Positions 61,076 to 64,000 of a DNA stretch of 64,000 bases are shown here, piece after piece. The stretch covers positions 1-64,000 of the forward strand of contig JAHQWG010000048.1 in assembly GCA_029856045.1 (NCBI GenBank), written 5' to 3'. Source of the DNA: Promethearchaeia archaeon (GTDB lineage Archaea; Asgardarchaeota; Lokiarchaeia; Sigyniarchaeales; SOKP01). Both the position numbers and the translations under genes were made by a program. The stretch's first letter is position 1. Every line of letters starts with the position of its first letter. The notes below the pieces were generated by a model that searched no databases, was not told where the DNA came from, and saw nothing but the letters and a program-made list of their open reading frames with translations.

Positions 61076-62200
61076 TTATTTATCATTGTTTAAAACTAGT
61101 TGGCATTTATCGCCAATCATCAAATTATCTTTAGAAAGATTATCAATTTTAACATAACTCCCGATAATTGAATTTTCTGTAATTATATTTGAGAGATAGG
61201 CGCCATCTTCGATTATGCAATTTTTTAAGATACATTTCTTTAATTTACAATTTTTACCAATCGAAACATATGGTCCAATAATAGAATGAGTAATTTCAGT
61301 GTTTTCTTCAATATTTACTGGTGTGTTAATTACGCTATATTTGAAATTTCCATATTGTGTTGGGGATTTTTCATTTATTTGAGCCATATGCTCTAATATA
61401 TAGCGGTTGCCTTTCAAAAGTTCGGTAGTTCTCCCAAAATCCAAAATCCCTTTTTTCAATTCGACTGCAGCGATTTTGTAGTTTTGATCTATCAAATCTT
61501 GAAGTGCTGGAGTCATATAAATTTCACCAGAATCTTCAGATTTGTTGTCCAAATAATTTTTTATGTTGTTAAATAAAGCTTTGGTTGTTTTTCTACTAAA
61601 TGCATAGATTCCTGCGATTGCCAGATCAGAGATAAATTCCTTAGGCTTCTCAACCAAATTCTTGATTATCATATTATCATCAACAGACACAATTCCATAA
61701 GAACTAGCTTCTTCTTTTGGAACTCTCATAACGGTTATTATTCCATCCACATCTGATTCATAATATCGATATAAAATAAATGAATACTCATCAAGTGGAA
61801 TCATATCACCTAAGAAAATCAAACATCCATCTTTTTTTTCATTTATACTTTTTTTATTTAAATCATCTTCTTGAAAATTGAATTGTTTCTTGGCTAGATA
61901 AATAGCTTCGCCGAGACCCCAATAATATGGTACATCTCCATCAAAACCTCTGGGAGTTTGTTCAATAAATGTTAAATTAAAATCCTTTGAGTAATTTTTA
62001 TTTATGTAATCAATTATTTGCTCTTTCTTATAACCAACGATCAATATTAATTCGGTACTCTGATCGAATGTGTCTTTTAATTTATCTAAAATGTGATCTA
62101 AGACAGTCTTTCCTGCAACTTTGATAAAAGCCTTAGGTTTCTTAAAAGTAAAAGGTCTTAAACGCGTTCCTGTGCCTGCTATTGGTCCAATAATTTTCAT
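61076..62200 (-). CDS. Sugar-phosphate nucleotidyltransferase with left-handed beta-helix
   Basis: A 374-residue nucleotidyltransferase that makes NDP-sugar from a sugar 1-phosphate. 'GPIAGTGTRLRPFTFKKPKAFIKVAGK' in pieces is the signature loop with G-x-G-T-R-x-R-P and the catalytic Lys. 'FLGDMIPLDEYS' supplies the metal Asp, 'GIVSVDDNMIIKNLVEKP' the sugar site. The C-terminal ~100 residues contain hexapeptide repeats ('NTEITHSIIGPYVSIGKNC'), a left-handed beta helix as in UDP-GlcNAc or thymidylyl enzymes. It may feed the epimerases and glycosyltransferases of the window. Confidence 0.88.
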   Translation of the reverse strand: MKIIGPIAGTGTRLRPFTFKKPKAFIKVAGKTVLDHILDKLKDTFDQSTELILIVGYKKEQIIDYINKNYSKDFNLTFIEQTPRGFDGDVPYYWGLGEAIYLAKKQFNFQEDDLNKKSINEKKDGCLIFLGDMIPLDEYSFILYRYYESDVDGIITVMRVPKEEASSYGIVSVDDNMIIKNLVEKPKEFISDLAIAGIYAFSRKTTKALFNNIKNYLDNKSEDSGEIYMTPALQDLIDQNYKIAAVELKKGILDFGRTTELLKGNRYILEHMAQINEKSPTQYGNFKYSVINTPVNIEENTEITHSIIGPYVSIGKNCKLKKCILKNCIIEDGAYLSNIITENSIIGSYVKIDNLSKDNLMIGDKCQLVLNNDK

Positions 62201-62267
62201 ATTAAGGATACAATTCTTTCTATGCTATTTTTATAAAAAAATCTTTAAAATTTAAAACTATTTTTAT

Positions 62268-63044
62268 TCAATAAAACTCTGATTTATCCGAATCAAAAAT
62301 GCGTTGAAGAGTCCCAAATAAAATGTCTAAACCATCCTCTCTTAACGTTGTGATTGGAATTAATTCAGATGTAGAGCCGAGTTGAGAAAATACTTCGGAT
62401 ATTAAAAGAGATAATTCACGTATTAAACCTTTTTCCCTTTCATTGGTAGCTTCACTTAATTTTTGAAAGTCTGTGCTCCACTCGAGAACCATATCAATTA
62501 AATCATCATCTAATAAATCGATTTTGGAAAGAGCGTTAATTTGTGGAATATTTATAAAACGATATTGAACTGAAGCAGCTAATAGCAGGGTAGAAATAAA
62601 CCCATTCGGTCGTTTTACCATATTGGAATCAAATAAAAAAGTTGTTGATCTCTGAACATCACCGAAACCTAAGGAACTTGCGATAATTGGACCCACTTCC
62701 CTGAAAGCAAATAATTCTAACTGACCTGCAGTGTCAATTAAAACCCAATCAGGTTGATATTGACCGATTTCATACTTAATATCGTCAATAAAATTTATCA
62801 TTAGATCCGAGGCTAAAACCATCCCTCCATTTGGACCTAAATTATACTTCCTCATAACTTCATCTAACGTGATATAATCCCTTATATCAATCTCTGGATT
62901 AAACTTTAAATCTAAAGCTCCCGGATCCAAGTTAATTGCAATTACAGTTATTTCTGAATCTCTCATCGAGATGTAGTGTTTTAACTGAGCAACCAATGTG
63001 GATTTTCCGCTTCCGGCAGGTCCGATTACATAATTAAATAACAT
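62268..63044 (-). CDS. GPN-loop GTPase
   Basis: A 258-residue GPN GTPase, a family shared by archaea and eukaryotes (Gpn1-3, used in assembling RNA polymerase II). It has the P-loop 'GPAGSGKSTLVAQL', 'NLDPGALDLKFNPEIDIRD', the family-defining 'NLGPNGGMV' that enters the neighbouring subunit, 'VLIDTAGQLELF' for G3, and 'NALSKIDLL' for G4. Length fits the single archaeal form. ATG at 63044 starts on the first strand. It lies just behind the nucleotidyltransferase on the same strand (67 bp), possibly co-transcribed. Confidence 0.93.
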   Translation of the reverse strand: MLFNYVIGPAGSGKSTLVAQLKHYISMRDSEITVIAINLDPGALDLKFNPEIDIRDYITLDEVMRKYNLGPNGGMVLASDLMINFIDDIKYEIGQYQPDWVLIDTAGQLELFAFREVGPIIASSLGFGDVQRSTTFLFDSNMVKRPNGFISTLLLAASVQYRFINIPQINALSKIDLLDDDLIDMVLEWSTDFQKLSEATNEREKGLIRELSLLISEVFSQLGSTSELIPITTLREDGLDILFGTLQRIFDSDKSEFY

Positions 63045-63285
63045 TGGGCTTGAAAATTGTGATTTGCTCTGTAATAAGTAAAATAATCTTTTAAAGATTA
63101 TAAAATCTATTGATACGATTTGTATTTTATTTTTTACTCAATGAAAATTATTCTATATTTAATAAATTCATTAAAAGAAGGATATTATTGAGTCGCTCTA
63201 ATGCAATTAAAGAGAGTAGAGATGAAAAATATTAGAATTATTTGTGAAAAAAAATATAAATGAAAAGAAAATTCTAAAAAAAAGC

Positions 63286-63295
63286 ATTTATATTT
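63286..63295 (+). promoter_or_regulatory. TATA box of the small zinc-ribbon gene
   Basis: 'atttatattt' in an A-rich context lies about 45 bp upstream of the TTG at 63339 and is the best promoter candidate in this 290-bp intergenic region. Confidence 0.35.
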
Positions 63296-63338
63296 GTAAA
63301 ACCTATTATACTTAGGTATAAGAAGGGTTTCTACCGAT

Positions 63339-63494
63339 TTGAGAAATAAACAAACCATATTGAATGATAAAACAGGTTTAAAATTATGCGAAAAGTGTGG
63401 AAGTATATTAGTTAACCGCGTATTAATCTTAAAAAACGGCAGAAAACAGAAAATACATCAGTGCATTGTCTGTAGGCATTGGTATCCCGTTTAA
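63339..63494 (+). CDS. Small zinc-ribbon protein, 51 residues
   Basis: A short open frame with a strong protein-like pattern: 'LCEKCGSILVNRV' and 'QCIVCRHWYPV', two Cys-x2-Cys knuckles about 27 residues apart joined by a basic strand ('KNGRKQKIH'). This is a rubredoxin-like zinc ribbon. A TTG start after GAAGGG is the likeliest. A TATA-like box lies upstream. Ribbons of this size in archaea are often RNA- or DNA-binding, but nothing specific can be said. Confidence 0.65.
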   Translation: MRNKQTILNDKTGLKLCEKCGSILVNRVLILKNGRKQKIHQCIVCRHWYPV

Positions 63495-63590
63495 ACTATT
63501 ATATTTTAATTTTAAAATATTTATTATTTCTTAGAAAATTTTAAATTTCTAAGATTTTATTTATTTAATAAAATTATTATTCTTAAATAG

Positions 63591-63854
63591 GTGATAAAAA
63601 TTAATCTTGAATCTACTGTAAGTGATAAAGGATTAACCACAATACCAAAGGAGATCCGAAAAAAACTCAATATTAAAAAGGGAGATAAATTATATTGGAT
63701 TTTTAAAGAACAAGAAAGAACTGAATTAATTGTTATTAAAAAACCACTTAAATTTCTAAAAGGAAGATATGCTCAAAAGGATCTAACTTATGAGAAACTA
63801 GAACACAAAGCTGATGAACTAATTGAAAAAAAGGTGGAAAATAAATCCCGCTAA
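63591..63854 (+). CDS. AbrB/MazE/SpoVT-like antitoxin
   Basis: An 87-residue swapped-hairpin DNA-binding protein. 'STVSDKGLTTIPKEIRKKLNIKKGDKLYW' in pieces (about 8-36) is the AbrB signature with the conserved T-I-P-x-E-I-R and the L-x-I-x-x-G-D-K turn. The basic tail binds the toxin in VapBC-type pairs. The GTG start at 63591 is part of ATAGGTGAT; ATT at 63600, six bases after AGGTG, is the other candidate. The next gene overlaps its 3' end and looks like a PIN toxin, so it forms a toxin-antitoxin pair. Confidence 0.82.
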   Translation: MIKINLESTVSDKGLTTIPKEIRKKLNIKKGDKLYWIFKEQERTELIVIKKPLKFLKGRYAQKDLTYEKLEHKADELIEKKVENKSR

Positions 63855-64000
63855 TCGAATTAGATTTAATGATTGGATTAGTTTCTAAAACTGATAGATT
63901 TCATGAACTTTCAATAAAGATTTTTGATAAGATTAAAAAAAATTACATTAAAAATGTGTATATTCCATCTAGCGCATATTTAGAATATGAATTACTGCTA
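63845..64000 (+). CDS. PIN-domain (VapC-like) toxin, cut by the window end
   Basis: The first ~52 residues of a PIN-domain protein: 'IELDLMIGLVSKTDRFHELS' holds the first catalytic Asp of the family at the end of strand 1, followed by a helix and 'NVYIPSSAYLEYELLL', where the Ser and Glu fit the second strand and catalytic acid. It overlaps the antitoxin end. The frame is closed upstream at 63842-63844 and contains no ATG/GTG/TTG before the Asp, so ATC at 63845 (seven bases after GGTGG) is the probable start; ATG at 63869 would lose the Asp. Probably a tRNA/rRNA-cleaving toxin. Confidence 0.7.
   Translation, partial: MPLIELDLMIGLVSKTDRFHELSIKIFDKIKKNYIKNVYIPSSAYLEYELLL

Overview
The window is strongly AT-rich archaeal DNA. 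Its gene content points to an Asgard archaeon, most like the Lokiarchaeia: three Ras/Arf/Rab-type small GTPases (two with an N-terminal longin-type domain), a probable roadblock protein, a eukaryote-like ubiquitin E1 and E2, an IFT52-like protein, a GPN-loop GTPase, a PDCD5-like protein, HerA, a TrmB regulator and an intron-containing tRNA-Tyr with the archaeal C1-G72 pair. Lineage is inferred from families only; no marker tree could be run.

Layout. 1-8.4 kb is a surface-glycan cluster: a frameshifted flippase, two GT4 and one GT2 glycosyltransferase, a methyltransferase, a GT-C-like membrane protein and, convergent, a CDP-paratose-2-epimerase-like enzyme. 8.8-15 kb holds a lone nucleotidyltransferase, a UPF0280 protein, a roadblock-like protein followed by a longin-GTPase-Pro-rich protein, dodecin and aspartate kinase. 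15-20.5 kb has a frameshifted possible beta-sandwich protein, a Rab-like GTPase, two sugar-nucleotide epimerases, a decayed zinc-ribbon gene and a HEPN/MNT pair sitting between two copies of a duplicated border. 20.6-29.4 kb is one giant TPR-like/coiled-coil protein of 2,927 residues built from about 25 modules in a higher-order pattern. 29.5-34 kb has a membrane-anchored subtilase, E1, a HAD phosphatase and E2. 34.2-35.5 kb is a solitary TnpB with a likely omega-RNA 3' end. 35.7-44.1 kb is mixed metabolism, tRNA-Tyr, a membrane protein and PDCD5. 42.6-47.3 kb encodes two secreted, membrane-anchored proteins. 47.8-63 kb holds a MntA/HepT pair, an AcuC-type deacetylase, an M24 peptidase, a longin-GTPase fusion, a ferredoxin-like protein, TrmB, a rhamnose-isomerase-like enzyme, Lrp, a LeuA/homocitrate-synthase-family enzyme, HerA, the IFT52-like protein, a sugar nucleotidyltransferase and a GPN GTPase. 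The window ends in an AbrB/VapC-type pair cut by the edge.

The most unusual signal is in translation starts. Four genes share TAGGTG, six bases, then ATT in frame. In the E2 gene the GTG inside that motif is followed at once by a stop codon, so ATT is the only obvious start there. This suggests that several GTG starts here may really be Shine-Dalgarno sequence, with AUU as the start codon. Two further genes also lack any ATG/GTG/TTG at their natural N-terminus.
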